From positions 1 through 15,891 of the forward strand of contig CAKRDZ010000048.1 of assembly GCA_934316845.1 (NCBI GenBank): a stretch of 15,891 nucleotides of DNA, given 5' to 3'. Source of the DNA: an uncultured Eubacterium sp. (GTDB lineage: Bacteria > Bacillota > Clostridia > Lachnospirales > Lachnospiraceae). The notes under the pieces were generated by a model. It worked only from the letters and a program-made list of their open reading frames with translations. It did no database searches and was not told the origin of the DNA. Below, in pieces: positions 4,176-11,845 of the stretch (position 1 is the first letter of the stretch; each line of letters starts with the position of its first letter). The position numbers and the translations under genes were made by a program.

Positions 4176-5201
4176 ATGATAAAATTGGAAAATGTTTCCA
4201 TGGCGAACGACAGCGAATTAAAAGAAATCATAGAGACGCCGGGAAAAGAGATTACTGATGCTCTTGCGGCAGCGGCGGACAAGGTACGGAGAGAACATTA
4301 CGGGGACGAGGTATATGTACGCGGGCTGATAGAATTTACCAATTGTTGTAAAAACAACTGCTATTATTGTGGGATTCGGAGAGATAATCTGCATGCGGAC
4401 AGATACCGCCTGACAAAGGAAGAAATTCTGGCGTGCTGTGACGAAGGATACCGCCTGGGATTTCGGACATTTGTGCTGCAGGGGGGCGAGGATCCGTATT
4501 ATACCGATGACAGAGTGTGTGAAATTGTGGCAGAGATTCATCGAAAATTTCCCGATTGTGCCATCACACTTTCCATCGGAGAAAAGACAAGGGAAAGTTA
4601 CCGGGCGTATTTCGAGGCAGGGGCGGAGCGTTATCTGCTGCGTCATGAGACGGCGGCGGAAGAACATTATGGAAAACTGCATCCGGCGGAGATGAATCTG
4701 GCAAACCGCAAAAGATGTCTGTTTGATCTCAAAGAGATCGGATATCAGGTGGGGGCGGGATTTATGGTGGATTCGCCATTTCAAACGACCGAAAATCTGG
4801 TGGCAGATCTTCGCTTTTTGCAGGAATTACAGCCGGATATGATCGGCATCGGACCGTATATCACGCATGGGGAGACCCCATTTGCGGAGTATCCGAGCGG
4901 AAGTCTGGAAAAGACGCTGCGGATGGTTTCCCTGTTGCGCCTGTTATTTCCGTATGCGCTGATCCCATCGACGACGGCACTCGGAACGATCCACCCGGAG
5001 GGGCGTGAACTCGGATTAAAAGCAGGCGGAAACGTCGTGATGCCGAATCTTTCGCCGGTTTCCGTGAGAAAAAAATACGATTTGTATGAAAATAAAATCT
5101 GTACCGGAGAAGAGGCGGCACAGTGCCGCGGATGCCTGGAACAGCGCGTTGCGCGGGCGGGATACCGCATCGTGACGGACCGCGGTGATGTAAAAAGATA
5201 A
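4176..5201 (+). CDS. hydE: [FeFe]-hydrogenase maturase HydE (radical SAM)
   Basis: The 341-aa product has a radical-SAM motif C58-x3-C62-x2-C65 followed by G, in the context TNCCKNNCYYCGIRR typical of HydE. Further HydE-like segments are VLQGGEDPYYTD, LRHETA, GAGFMVDSP, and IGIGPYITHGETP. The protein is a TIM barrel with two FeS clusters that, with HydF and HydG, assembles the H-cluster; HydE acts on the diiron precursor to form the dithiolate bridge part. Start ATG 4176 has GGGGAG seven bases upstream; upstream extension would overlap the XRE gene. It follows that gene by two bases. hydF, hydG and the hydrogenase are not in the window, so they must be encoded elsewhere. The organism is therefore expected to make or use hydrogen. 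Confidence 0.94.
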   Translation: MIKLENVSMANDSELKEIIETPGKEITDALAAAADKVRREHYGDEVYVRGLIEFTNCCKNNCYYCGIRRDNLHADRYRLTKEEILACCDEGYRLGFRTFVLQGGEDPYYTDDRVCEIVAEIHRKFPDCAITLSIGEKTRESYRAYFEAGAERYLLRHETAAEEHYGKLHPAEMNLANRKRCLFDLKEIGYQVGAGFMVDSPFQTTENLVADLRFLQELQPDMIGIGPYITHGETPFAEYPSGSLEKTLRMVSLLRLLFPYALIPSTTALGTIHPEGRELGLKAGGNVVMPNLSPVSVRKKYDLYENKICTGEEAAQCRGCLEQRVARAGYRIVTDRGDVKR

Positions 5202-5212
5202 AACAAAAGAGA

Positions 5213-5269
5213 CAGAAAAAGAGCCGGCGCGGATTGGAACATTAACGCACGGCTCTTTCACTTTCTGTG
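5213..5269. terminator. Bidirectional terminator between hydE and the CotH-like gene
   Basis: AAAGAGCCG (5218-5226) pairs with CGGCTCTTT (5250-5258) over 9 bp. An outer ACAGAAA (5212-5218) / TTTCTGT (5263-5269) extends the structure. The genes converge here. T tracts lie on the right for plus transcripts, and an A-rich left flank gives U-rich sequence for minus transcripts. Confidence 0.8.
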
Positions 5270-5272
5270 ATT

Positions 5273-7462
5273 CTATTTTTCTACATCTTTTAAAATATAA
5301 TCATAGCGGACTTTCAAAAAGGCTTTCATTTCTTTTACATTTGAATCGAATTGGCTTCGGTGCCAGTTGTCATTGATGCCAAAATATCTTGTATAGAAAT
5401 CCTGCATCAAAGGTTTGTACAACGTGGTAAGTTCATCCAATTTTTTACAGCAGGCATTGTATTCAAAATTCGTCGAACCGATTTCTTTGATCGTCGCAAG
5501 GAATTTCTCGTAAAATGTTTGGTTTTGGATCACGGCTGCGAAAAGGGGATCCATCTCCTTTGCTTTTGTAAAGGAAGCGGTCTTCGCATATTCACTGCCG
5601 TTTTTATAGAGTCCCATTGCAAATTCCGTATCATAGACCATATAACGCCATTTTCCATCCGCATAAGGATTCTCCTCGTCAGCGGTACGGGCGCGCCATA
5701 CGATATAATTTTTGCGGACGTCATGACCGGAAGTGATCAGCCAGTCATTGTTGCCAATGTAGATTTCGGTCGCATAATAATCGGCAAAGCTGTTGATATC
5801 CATAATCTTGCAAAATTCTTCATAGACGGCATCGTCCGTAAAATCTTTGTCTGCATAACTTATCAATTCCTCGTACAGGGCGTTGTCTTCGTCGGTTCCC
5901 TCGTCAAGTTCATCCTCTTTAAATACGACGACATTGTCTTTGTCAACACCATAATTTTCTTCAAAATTATTGTCGCTGTAACGCTCGGTCAGATTGTACA
6001 GTCCCCAGTATTCTCCATTCAGGAAAAGGACACATGGGCGGACAGCCTGCGTGCCATAAGCGCGGTCAGTGACGCAGCTTTGGATAAAGACATCGCGGAT
6101 CTTGCTCAGTTCGGTATCATTTCCACCGTTGCGGAGCATAAATCCTTTGTATTTTTTGATCTGTTTTCCATCTTTGTCAACATCGCCGGGGATCAAAGGA
6201 TATTTCAGATTCTTCTGTCCGTAGTCATCGCGCAGGTAAAATTTGAAACTCTTTTGCCCGTACATACGGCTTGCGCCGCCGTGGAGACGCACACCCATCG
6301 GCGCGGAAAATTCGAGCTTTCCGGTGGCGGGATCAAAGTAGTCCATGGTCGCTTTGCGTTCCCAGTTTTTTCCGGACTGCGTGTAATTCCCTTCATAATT
6401 CCAGTACGCATTACTCTGGATAATGCCCTTTCCTTCCGCGGTCTTCCGCCATTCGTCATAGTAAGCGCCGAGGGCAAGGATGCCCGTGTTGTAGTCGAGC
6501 AGATCATCCGGGGCGACGACGACGGAAGCAACAGTGGCACCGTTGTATTTAGTCATATCATTTCCGACAAAATAACTGTTTGTTATAACAGAACTTGCAG
6601 TGCCATCCGGAGCAATGGCGGCGGCACGGATGATGGTACATTTATCTACTTCGTCGTCGGCAGGTACATAATCGTAACCGCTTCCGGCTATGCTCATTTT
6701 CTTTATATTTTTTCTCGAACACAATACATTTTCGCCGCCATTCCGGCAGGAGATATTGATGCTTCCGGTATAATGCCAAGAGTCTCTGGTTGGAATGCTG
6801 CCATCGGTTGTATAGTAGATCTCCGTGCCCGGCTGTGAAGCCATATATAGGCGGAAGGAGTCTTTGTAAATGCCGGTCTTCTGCGAAAGAGCCGGAGCCG
6901 CCGGAACACCGTTTTCATAAGGAGCCATCGAGGTAAATGGCGTTTCGGACGGCACTGCCGGAGCCGGTGACGCAGAAGGCTCCGTTGTAACCGGTACGGC
7001 AGAAGATGTCGTCACAGCCGGTGAGTCAGCAGGCGTACCGGACACCGGTGAAGCGGCTGCCGGTAAAATGCTTGACGAAGGCGCAGCGGTGGCCGGTGTC
7101 TGCGTTGACGGTATGGTCGATGGAGCAGCAGTCACCGTTATTTTTGCGGCTTTTACCGTGACCGTGCAGACGAGTTTCTTTTTGGCTGTTTTTGCGGTGA
7201 TCTTTGTCTTTCCTCTGCGAAGTGCCTTTACGACTCCTTTTTTCGAGACGGAAGCAACTTTCTTTTTGGAAGATGTCCAGCGGACTTTCTTTTTTGTCCC
7301 TTTTACTTTTAATTTTTTTGTCTGTCCGACGGTCAGCGATAGTTTTTTTGCCGAGAGCCGGATCTTTGTTTTGGCCTGCGTATCTGCCGGCGTCAGAGAC
7401 GGTAGAAGAAGGCCGGCGGCCAGCACGACCGCAGTTGTTTTCATCCAGTTTTGTTTTTTCAT
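5273..7462 (-). CDS. Secreted CotH-kinase family protein with Big2 domain
   Basis: The 729-aa protein has a signal peptide (residues 1-30, MKKQNWMKTTAVVLAAGLLL), then a Lys-rich bacterial Ig-like Big2 domain (about 33-105). A Pro/Thr/Ser/Ala linker follows (about 106-190). Next is a chitobiase/FN3-like region with GTEIYYTTDGSIPTRDS (about 210-300), then a CotH-kinase domain to the C-terminus. CotH landmarks are GVRLHGGASR, KSFKFYLRDDYG, MLRNGGNDTELSKIRDVF, FLNGEYWGLYNLTERY and YDTEFAMG. The last motif carries D-x-E where CotH proteins often have D-x-D. CotH proteins of spores are protein kinases; extracellular clostridial relatives are poorly characterised. The start chosen (7462) has GGAGG five bases upstream; seven more in-frame residues to 7483 lack a ribosome site. 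It is probably cell-wall associated, possibly via polysaccharide. Confidence 0.9.
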   Translation of the reverse strand: MKKQNWMKTTAVVLAAGLLLPSLTPADTQAKTKIRLSAKKLSLTVGQTKKLKVKGTKKKVRWTSSKKKVASVSKKGVVKALRRGKTKITAKTAKKKLVCTVTVKAAKITVTAAPSTIPSTQTPATAAPSSSILPAAASPVSGTPADSPAVTTSSAVPVTTEPSASPAPAVPSETPFTSMAPYENGVPAAPALSQKTGIYKDSFRLYMASQPGTEIYYTTDGSIPTRDSWHYTGSINISCRNGGENVLCSRKNIKKMSIAGSGYDYVPADDEVDKCTIIRAAAIAPDGTASSVITNSYFVGNDMTKYNGATVASVVVAPDDLLDYNTGILALGAYYDEWRKTAEGKGIIQSNAYWNYEGNYTQSGKNWERKATMDYFDPATGKLEFSAPMGVRLHGGASRMYGQKSFKFYLRDDYGQKNLKYPLIPGDVDKDGKQIKKYKGFMLRNGGNDTELSKIRDVFIQSCVTDRAYGTQAVRPCVLFLNGEYWGLYNLTERYSDNNFEENYGVDKDNVVVFKEDELDEGTDEDNALYEELISYADKDFTDDAVYEEFCKIMDINSFADYYATEIYIGNNDWLITSGHDVRKNYIVWRARTADEENPYADGKWRYMVYDTEFAMGLYKNGSEYAKTASFTKAKEMDPLFAAVIQNQTFYEKFLATIKEIGSTNFEYNACCKKLDELTTLYKPLMQDFYTRYFGINDNWHRSQFDSNVKEMKAFLKVRYDYILKDVEK

Positions 7463-7521
7463 AGAAACCTCCAATTTGTTCATATAATAGTAACTTTATC
7501 CCACGATAAATACCTATAGAA

Positions 7522-7530
7522 AGTATATCA
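7522..7530 (-). promoter_or_regulatory. Possible extended -10 for the CotH-like gene
   Basis: On the minus strand TGATATACT (7530 down to 7522) is an extended -10. No good -35 was seen at the right distance. It lies 60 bases upstream of the start and diverges from the plus-strand promoter at 7551-7579. Confidence 0.4.
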
Positions 7531-7550
7531 TAATGGAAGAAAAAAAGATA

Positions 7551-7579
7551 TAGAAAGTTTAGAAAAACTGTGGTACAAT
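7551..7579 (+). promoter_or_regulatory. Promoter of the small membrane protein-DUF951 operon
   Basis: TACAAT (7574-7579) is preceded by TGG, giving an extended -10. TAGAAA (7551-7556) sits 17 bases upstream as a weak -35. Confidence 0.6.
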
Positions 7580-7629
7580 GAAAGGCAAATCAGACAAAGA
7601 TAATTTGATGGCAGAAAGGAAATGAGACA

Positions 7630-7815
7630 ATGCAGGAAAAGGACGGAATGATGAACCGGATCAAAGATATCATCAATGGGTCAACGGATGCAGAGCGCGA
7701 CCGAAAGGCGAGTATGCAGGGAAAGATCGATCAGGCGGATCATGTTTTTCAATTTTTTTTACTTTTGTTTGGTCTGGGATTCTGGGTTGTGATGATTTTG
7801 AAAATGTTCTTATAG
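7630..7815 (+). CDS. Small single-pass membrane protein (61 aa), unknown
   Basis: The 61-aa product has a charged N-terminal half (MNRIKDIINGSTDAERDRKA and further) that is probably cytosolic and helical. One hydrophobic segment follows, about residues 40-58 (FFLLLFGLGFWVVMILKMF), ending near the C-terminus, so it looks like a tail-anchored protein. I do not recognise a family. Start ATG 7630 has AGAAAGGA nine bases upstream. The next gene starts 12 bases after its stop and its ribosome site overlaps this stop region, so the two form an operon. Position before rpsF is shared with a DUF951 gene, suggesting a housekeeping location rather than an accessory one. Confidence 0.75.
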   Translation: MQEKDGMMNRIKDIINGSTDAERDRKASMQGKIDQADHVFQFFLLLFGLGFWVVMILKMFL

Positions 7816-7827
7816 GAGAGAGCGCAT

Positions 7828-8001
7828 ATGGAATTTGAGATCGGCAATGTAATTAAGATGAAAAAGCCGCATCCGTGCGGGGAAAACCGGTGGGAGATCC
7901 TACGTGTAGGGATGGATTTCCGGTTAAAATGCCGGGGGTGCGGACATCAGGTGATGGTTCCGCGGAAAGTGGTAGAGAAAAATTTTAAAGGTTTCTTATA
8001 A
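7828..8001 (+). CDS. DUF951 family protein (57 aa)
   Basis: The 57-aa protein MEFEIGNVIKMKKPHPCG... has the DUF951 layout: an N-terminal basic strand with KKPHPCGENRWEILRVG, then LKCRGCGHQVMVPR and a short basic tail ending KNFKGFL. The Cys residues (PHPCG and CRGCG) could hold a zinc ion or pair. DUF951 proteins are 55-70 aa, widespread in Firmicutes and of unknown function, and often lie just upstream of rpsF, as here. Start ATG 7828 has TAGGAGAG nearby. It is co-transcribed with the small membrane protein gene ending at 7815. A nucleic-acid-associated role is only a guess from charge and location. Confidence 0.9.
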   Translation: MEFEIGNVIKMKKPHPCGENRWEILRVGMDFRLKCRGCGHQVMVPRKVVEKNFKGFL

Positions 8002-8008
8002 AAAATGC

Positions 8009-8037
8009 TTGCTTTTAGAGGATAATCATGGTAAAAT
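8009..8037 (+). promoter_or_regulatory. Promoter of the rpsF-ssb-rpsR operon
   Basis: TTGCTT (8009-8014) and TAAAAT (8032-8037) are 17 bases apart, with TGG before the -10. It starts eight bases after the DUF951 stop codon. Confidence 0.8.
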
Positions 8038-8043
8038 GATATT

Positions 8044-8116
8044 CCGTGATGTAAAAATCATAATTCCTTGTTCTTTTCAGGGATTTATTCCCCTTGAGAA
8101 GAGCCAGAGACCAAAA
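8044..8116 (+). promoter_or_regulatory. Structured 5' leader of rpsF, possible ribosomal-protein leader
   Basis: The untranslated leader is about 90 bases. Its main element is a hairpin in which CTTTTCAGGG (8073-8082) pairs with 8090-8101. It has ten pairs, two bulged bases (C8093 and T8095) and loop ATTTATT. A CCG lies at 8044-8046. Many Firmicutes rpsF operons carry an S6:S18-binding autoregulatory leader with a CCG element. I cannot confirm a match to that consensus by eye. Confidence 0.4.
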
Positions 8117-8132
8117 GGAGGTGCAGGCAACT

Positions 8133-8420
8133 ATGAATAAGTATGAATTAGCTTTAGTTGTTAGTGCAAAAGTTGATGACGAAGTAAGAAATGCCACTGT
8201 CGAAAAAGCAAAAGAGTATATCACTACTTTCGGCGGTACGATTACAAACGTCGATGAATGGGGCAAGAAAAAACTTGCTTATGAAATTCAGAAGATGAAT
8301 GAAGGCTTTTATTACTTTATTCAGTTCGACTCAGAACCAGACACACCTGGTGAAATCGAGCAGAGACTTCGCATTATGGACAACGTGCTTCGATACTTAT
8401 GCGTAAAACAGGAAGCATAA
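8133..8420 (+). CDS. rpsF: 30S ribosomal protein S6
   Basis: The 95-aa protein MNKYELALVVSAKVDDEVR... has the S6 fold markers: an N-terminal beta strand with YELALVV, then GGTITNVDEWGKKKLAYEIQ, GFYYFIQFDSEP and RIMDNVLRYLCVK. S6 binds the central domain of 16S rRNA together with S18 in the 30S platform. The start is ATG 8133 behind AAAAGGAGGTG; the in-frame extension to 8094 falls in the leader hairpin. It is first in the operon with ssb (19 bases downstream) and rpsR. S6:S18 feedback through the leader is possible. Confidence 0.97.
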   Translation: MNKYELALVVSAKVDDEVRNATVEKAKEYITTFGGTITNVDEWGKKKLAYEIQKMNEGFYYFIQFDSEPDTPGEIEQRLRIMDNVLRYLCVKQEA

Positions 8421-8439
8421 GAAAAGGAGGAATCCTTCC

Positions 8440-8892
8440 ATGAATAAAGTAATTTTAATGGGTAATTTGACGAGAGATCCTGAGATCCGTTATTCTCAGG
8501 GTGAGAATTCGTTGGCAATCGCTAGATTTAGTATTGCAGTAAACCGTAGATTTAGCCGTCAAGGCGATACCGATACCGACTTCTTTAATTGTACGGCATT
8601 TGGCAAGCAGGCAGAATTCGTTGAAAAATATTTCAAACAGGGTTCACGTATGCTGCTGACCGGACGTGTACAGAATGACAATTATACCAACAAAAACGGT
8701 GAGCGTGTGTATAGTGTTCAGATCATGGCAGATGAGATTGAATTTGCTGAGAGAAAGAGCACGGCAGATGCCAATGCATCCCGTGGCGCATCCAATAATT
8801 TTGGTGGTGGAGCACCGGAGCCGGCTATGGCTGCAGATGACGATTTTATGAATATTCCGGATGGAATTGAAGACGGTTTACCATTTAACTAA
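8440..8892 (+). CDS. ssb: Single-stranded DNA-binding protein
   Basis: The 150-aa protein has an N-terminal OB fold: MNKVILMGNLTRDPEIRY, IARFSIAVNRRF, FFNCTAFGKQAEFVEKYF and GRVQNDNYTN. A glycine-rich linker follows, about residues 108-130. The acidic C-terminal tail ends GIEDGLPFN. SSB forms tetramers that coat single-stranded DNA, and the tail recruits replication and repair proteins. The tail carries one Asn after the usual terminal Phe, a variation that may be normal in this lineage. The ribosome site AAAAGGAGG lies upstream. It sits between rpsF and rpsR, the standard Firmicutes order. Confidence 0.97.
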   Translation: MNKVILMGNLTRDPEIRYSQGENSLAIARFSIAVNRRFSRQGDTDTDFFNCTAFGKQAEFVEKYFKQGSRMLLTGRVQNDNYTNKNGERVYSVQIMADEIEFAERKSTADANASRGASNNFGGGAPEPAMAADDDFMNIPDGIEDGLPFN

Positions 8893-8907
8893 AAGGAGGT
8901 AAATCAA

Positions 8908-9174
8908 ATGGCTTATAACAAGGGAAATGGTTCTGATTCTCCAATGAGAAGAAGAGGCCCTCGTAGAAGAAAAAAAGTATGTGCATTCTGTTCTGATAAA
9001 GAGCATGATTATATTGACTACAAAGATGTTGCAAAACTGAGAAGATACATGTCCGAGAGAGGTAAGATCCTTCCTCGCCGTATCACAGGTACATGTGCAA
9101 AACATCAGCGTGCTTTGACAGTAGCTATCAAACGTGCCCGTCACGTGAGCTTGATGCCATACACATTAGACTAA
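8908..9174 (+). CDS. rpsR: 30S ribosomal protein S18, zinc-type
   Basis: The 88-aa protein has a basic N-terminal tail (MRRRGPRRRKKVCAFCSD), then YIDYKDVAKLRRYMSERGKI and LPRRITGTCAKHQRALTVAI, all S18 signatures. The Cys residues in VCAFC and the CAKH pair form the C+ zinc-binding variant of S18. It partners S6 on the 30S platform. The start follows AAAAGGAGG at 8891-8899. It is the last gene of the rpsF-ssb-rpsR operon and is followed by a strong terminator. The N-terminal tail NKGNGSDSP is slightly longer than in the shortest homologues. Confidence 0.97.
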   Translation: MAYNKGNGSDSPMRRRGPRRRKKVCAFCSDKEHDYIDYKDVAKLRRYMSERGKILPRRITGTCAKHQRALTVAIKRARHVSLMPYTLD

Positions 9175-9186
9175 TTTGAAATTTTG

Positions 9187-9229
9187 TAAGCCCTTTGCAA
9201 GAGGAAACTTTTGCAGAGGGCTTATTTTA
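9187..9229 (+). terminator. Intrinsic terminator after rpsR
   Basis: TAAGCCCTTTGCAA (9187-9200) pairs with TTGCAGAGGGCTTA (9211-9224) over 14 bp including one wobble pair, with a loop of about ten bases, then TTTT. Confidence 0.93.
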
Positions 9230-9230
9230 G

Positions 9231-9259
9231 TTGCGAAAAATGTGCGGTTGTGGTATAAT
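9231..9259 (+). promoter_or_regulatory. Promoter of gdpP-rplI-dnaB
   Basis: TTGCGA (9231-9236), 17 bases, then TGG and a perfect TATAAT (9254-9259). It begins two bases after the rpsR terminator T run. Confidence 0.85.
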
Positions 9260-9319
9260 TCATATTAGTTTGGTTTGTCATCAAACCTTGTTTGGTGACA
9301 GGTAAAAGGAGGAGAGCAT

Positions 9320-11374
9320 TTGAAGGGCAACCGAATTCAGGGAACGCTTCGCTCGTATTTGCGGTGGCCGCTTATGTTGACCCCGCTGCTGCTGGCGATG
9401 AACGTTCATATATATTTTTTGGATGTAAAAGCGGGAGCGGTTATGACAATCTATGTGCTGCTGTATACGATAATTGCTTTTTTGCTTTTGTACTTTAAGA
9501 GAGAGCAGCTGTTAAAAGATATTGTAACGTATGCCATCCGTTTTAATAATACAACAAAGCGTCTGGCGAATGATCTGGACATTCCGGTTTTGATTGCGGA
9601 TTATGCAGGAAACTGTCTCTGGTTCAACAAAAGTTTTCAAAGACAGTTCTGCAACGAAGGGGTGAGCAGAAAATTTGCAGTGGATTCTGTGATCCCTAAT
9701 CTTACGGTGGAGACGTATCCGAAGACGTATGAGCAGAATTCCGAGATTCATTTTCACAATGAAGATGTGTTTTATAAAGCAGTGATTCAGAAAGTAAATG
9801 TAGATAAAGTCACGGAAGAAAATGGAAAAAAGGCCGAGACGATGGGACTGGGAGACAATTTCTATGTATTTTTCATCTATGATGAAACGGAAATTGTTCA
9901 TTATATCAAGGAAAACAACGATCAGAGACTGGACGTAGGATTGTTATATATTGACAATTATGATGAGTCGCTGGACCAGGTGGATGAAGTGCGCCGCGCC
10001 CTTTTGTCTGCGGTTATCGACAGAAAGATCAATAAATATATGATGAAGATCGATGCCATCACGAAAAAATTGGAAAAAGACAAGTACATTTTCTTGTTTA
10101 AACATAAGTATCTTGCTTATCTGCAAAATGATAAATTTTCTCTTTTGGACGATGTGAGAATGGTCAATGCCAAAGAGGAAAATTCGATTACGATCAGCAT
10201 GGGGATTGGTACGCAGGGCGAGACTTATAAAAAACGGCAGGAATATTCCCGTACCGCGATCGATCTTGCGCTTGCCCGCGGAGGCGACCAGGTCGTTGTA
10301 AAGACAAAAGACAACCTGCTCTATTATGGTGGAAAGAGCCGCCAGCAGGAGAAAAGTACAAGAGTAAAAGCACGTGTAAAGGCACACGCACTGCGTGAAT
10401 CCATCGAAGTGGCAGAACAGGTCATCATTATGGGGCACCGTCTGCCGGATGAAGATGCCCTGGGAAGCGCTGTCGGCATTTACCGCATTGCGGATTCGCT
10501 CGGTAAACGGGCGCATGTTGTGGTCAACAAAGTGTCTGCTCCTCTTCGCCCGGTTGTCAACATGCTTTTGGAAAATGGAGATTATCCGGAAGATTTTATT
10601 ATCAGCGGCGAGGCAGCAAAGGAAATATTTACCAGTGGAACGCTGCTTGTCATCGTAGACGTAAACCATGCGTCTTATACCGATGAACCGGATCTTGTAA
10701 ATATGGCATCGAGTCTGGTCGTACTTGACCATCATCGTCAGTCCGGCGAATCGTTTGCCAATCCGACATTGTCTTATATCGAGTCGTATGCTTCTTCCGC
10801 CTGTGAGATGGTGGCAGAGATACTGCAGTATGTTGGAGATGAAGTGAAGTTAAAACCATACGAAGCCGATGTAATGTATTCGGGAATTATGATCGATACC
10901 AATAATTTCCTCAATAAACCGGGAGTCCGTACATTTGAAGCGGTGGCATTTTTACGCCGTTCCGGAGCGGATATCAGCCGGATCCGAAAATTGTTCCGTT
11001 GTGATATTAATGAATATAAGATCCGGGCACAGGCGGTGCAGAATACAGAAATATTTATGGAACATTTTGCAATTGCACAGTGCAATGCCAACGACTGTGA
11101 ATCGCCGACGATCGTGGGTGCGAAGATCGCCAATGAGCTGCTGGATGTGGATAAGATAAAAGCAACATTTGTCCTTACAGAATATGAAGGAAAAATTTAT
11201 ATCAGTGCACGGTCTATCGATGAACTGAATGTGCAGATTGTCATGGAACGCCTTGGCGGCGGCGGTCATATTAACAGTGCCGGGGCGCAGCTTGAAAACT
11301 GCACGCTGGCAGAAGGAGCTGAGATTGTGCGCCAGACTCTGCAGCAGATGCAGCAGGACGGTGAATTAGTATAG
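9320..11374 (+). CDS. gdpP: Cyclic-di-AMP phosphodiesterase GdpP (YybT type)
   Basis: The 684-aa membrane protein has two N-terminal transmembrane segments (about 14-34 and 38-59). A degenerate PAS domain follows (PVLIADYAGNCLWFNKSF), then a degenerate GGDEF domain and a DHH/DHHA1 phosphodiesterase domain (about 365-684). Catalytic motifs are H373-x3-D377-x-D379, VIVDVNHASYTD, D470-H471-H472 and GGGGH (646-650). It hydrolyses c-di-AMP to pApA and so controls potassium, osmolyte and cell-wall homeostasis. Start is TTG 9320, seven bases after GGAGG; an ATG at 9292 is in another frame. rplI follows 18 bases after its stop, and the order gdpP-rplI-dnaB is conserved in Firmicutes. Confidence 0.95.
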   Translation: MKGNRIQGTLRSYLRWPLMLTPLLLAMNVHIYFLDVKAGAVMTIYVLLYTIIAFLLLYFKREQLLKDIVTYAIRFNNTTKRLANDLDIPVLIADYAGNCLWFNKSFQRQFCNEGVSRKFAVDSVIPNLTVETYPKTYEQNSEIHFHNEDVFYKAVIQKVNVDKVTEENGKKAETMGLGDNFYVFFIYDETEIVHYIKENNDQRLDVGLLYIDNYDESLDQVDEVRRALLSAVIDRKINKYMMKIDAITKKLEKDKYIFLFKHKYLAYLQNDKFSLLDDVRMVNAKEENSITISMGIGTQGETYKKRQEYSRTAIDLALARGGDQVVVKTKDNLLYYGGKSRQQEKSTRVKARVKAHALRESIEVAEQVIIMGHRLPDEDALGSAVGIYRIADSLGKRAHVVVNKVSAPLRPVVNMLLENGDYPEDFIISGEAAKEIFTSGTLLVIVDVNHASYTDEPDLVNMASSLVVLDHHRQSGESFANPTLSYIESYASSACEMVAEILQYVGDEVKLKPYEADVMYSGIMIDTNNFLNKPGVRTFEAVAFLRRSGADISRIRKLFRCDINEYKIRAQAVQNTEIFMEHFAIAQCNANDCESPTIVGAKIANELLDVDKIKATFVLTEYEGKIYISARSIDELNVQIVMERLGGGGHINSAGAQLENCTLAEGAEIVRQTLQQMQQDGELV

Positions 11375-11392
11375 AAAAACGGAGGTAATACG

Positions 11393-11839
11393 ATGAAAGT
11401 TATTTTGTTAGAAGATGTAAAATCTCTTGGAAAAAAGGGAGAAGTAGTAAATGTAAATGATGGCTATGCCAGAAACCTTTTGTTTAAGAAAAACCTCGGC
11501 ATTGAGGCGACCAAACAAAACCTTAATGATCTTAAACTGCAAAAGCAAAACAATGATAAATTAGAAGCAGAGCGCCTGGAAGAGGCGAAAAAACTTGCCA
11601 AAGAACTGGAGCAGAAAGAAGTGGTGCTTGCGATCAAGACAGGTTCCGACGGACGTGCGTTTGGCTCGGTTTCGACCAAAGAGATCGCAGAGGCGGCAAA
11701 AGAACAGCTCGGATATGATCTGGATAAAAAGAAAATGCATATGAAAGATGCCATTAAGAGTATCGGAACCTTTCATGTACCGGTAAAACTTCATCCGAAA
11801 GTGACGGTGGAACTGAAAGTGGTTGTAAAGGAGAAATAA
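11393..11839 (+). CDS. rplI: 50S ribosomal protein L9
   Basis: The 148-aa product has the L9 signature MKVILLEDVKSLGKKGEVV followed by VNDGYARNLLFKKNLGIEAT in the N-terminal rRNA-binding domain. A long charged connecting helix follows (about 42-75), then a C-terminal domain with GSDGRAFGSVSTKEIAEA and LHPKVTVELKVVVKEK. L9 binds 23S rRNA at the L1 stalk base and helps maintain frame. A GGAGG ribosome site precedes ATG 11393. Its stop lies six bases before dnaB. Confidence 0.97.
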   Translation: MKVILLEDVKSLGKKGEVVNVNDGYARNLLFKKNLGIEATKQNLNDLKLQKQNNDKLEAERLEEAKKLAKELEQKEVVLAIKTGSDGRAFGSVSTKEIAEAAKEQLGYDLDKKKMHMKDAIKSIGTFHVPVKLHPKVTVELKVVVKEK

Positions 11840-11845
11840 TGTCTT

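Noticed and set aside
5351..6838. 495-codon open frame on the plus strand
   Set aside because: It is antisense to the CotH-like gene, has no ribosome site and no recognisable domain; the minus-strand product has a signal peptide and clear domains.
8884..8892. Asn after the terminal Phe of the SSB tail as a defect
   Set aside because: The acidic LPF tail is intact and a single extra residue is compatible with normal SSB in related Clostridia; no frameshift is seen.
9944..10735. 263-codon minus-strand open frame inside gdpP
   Set aside because: Shadow of the gdpP coding frame, whose catalytic motifs are intact on the plus strand.
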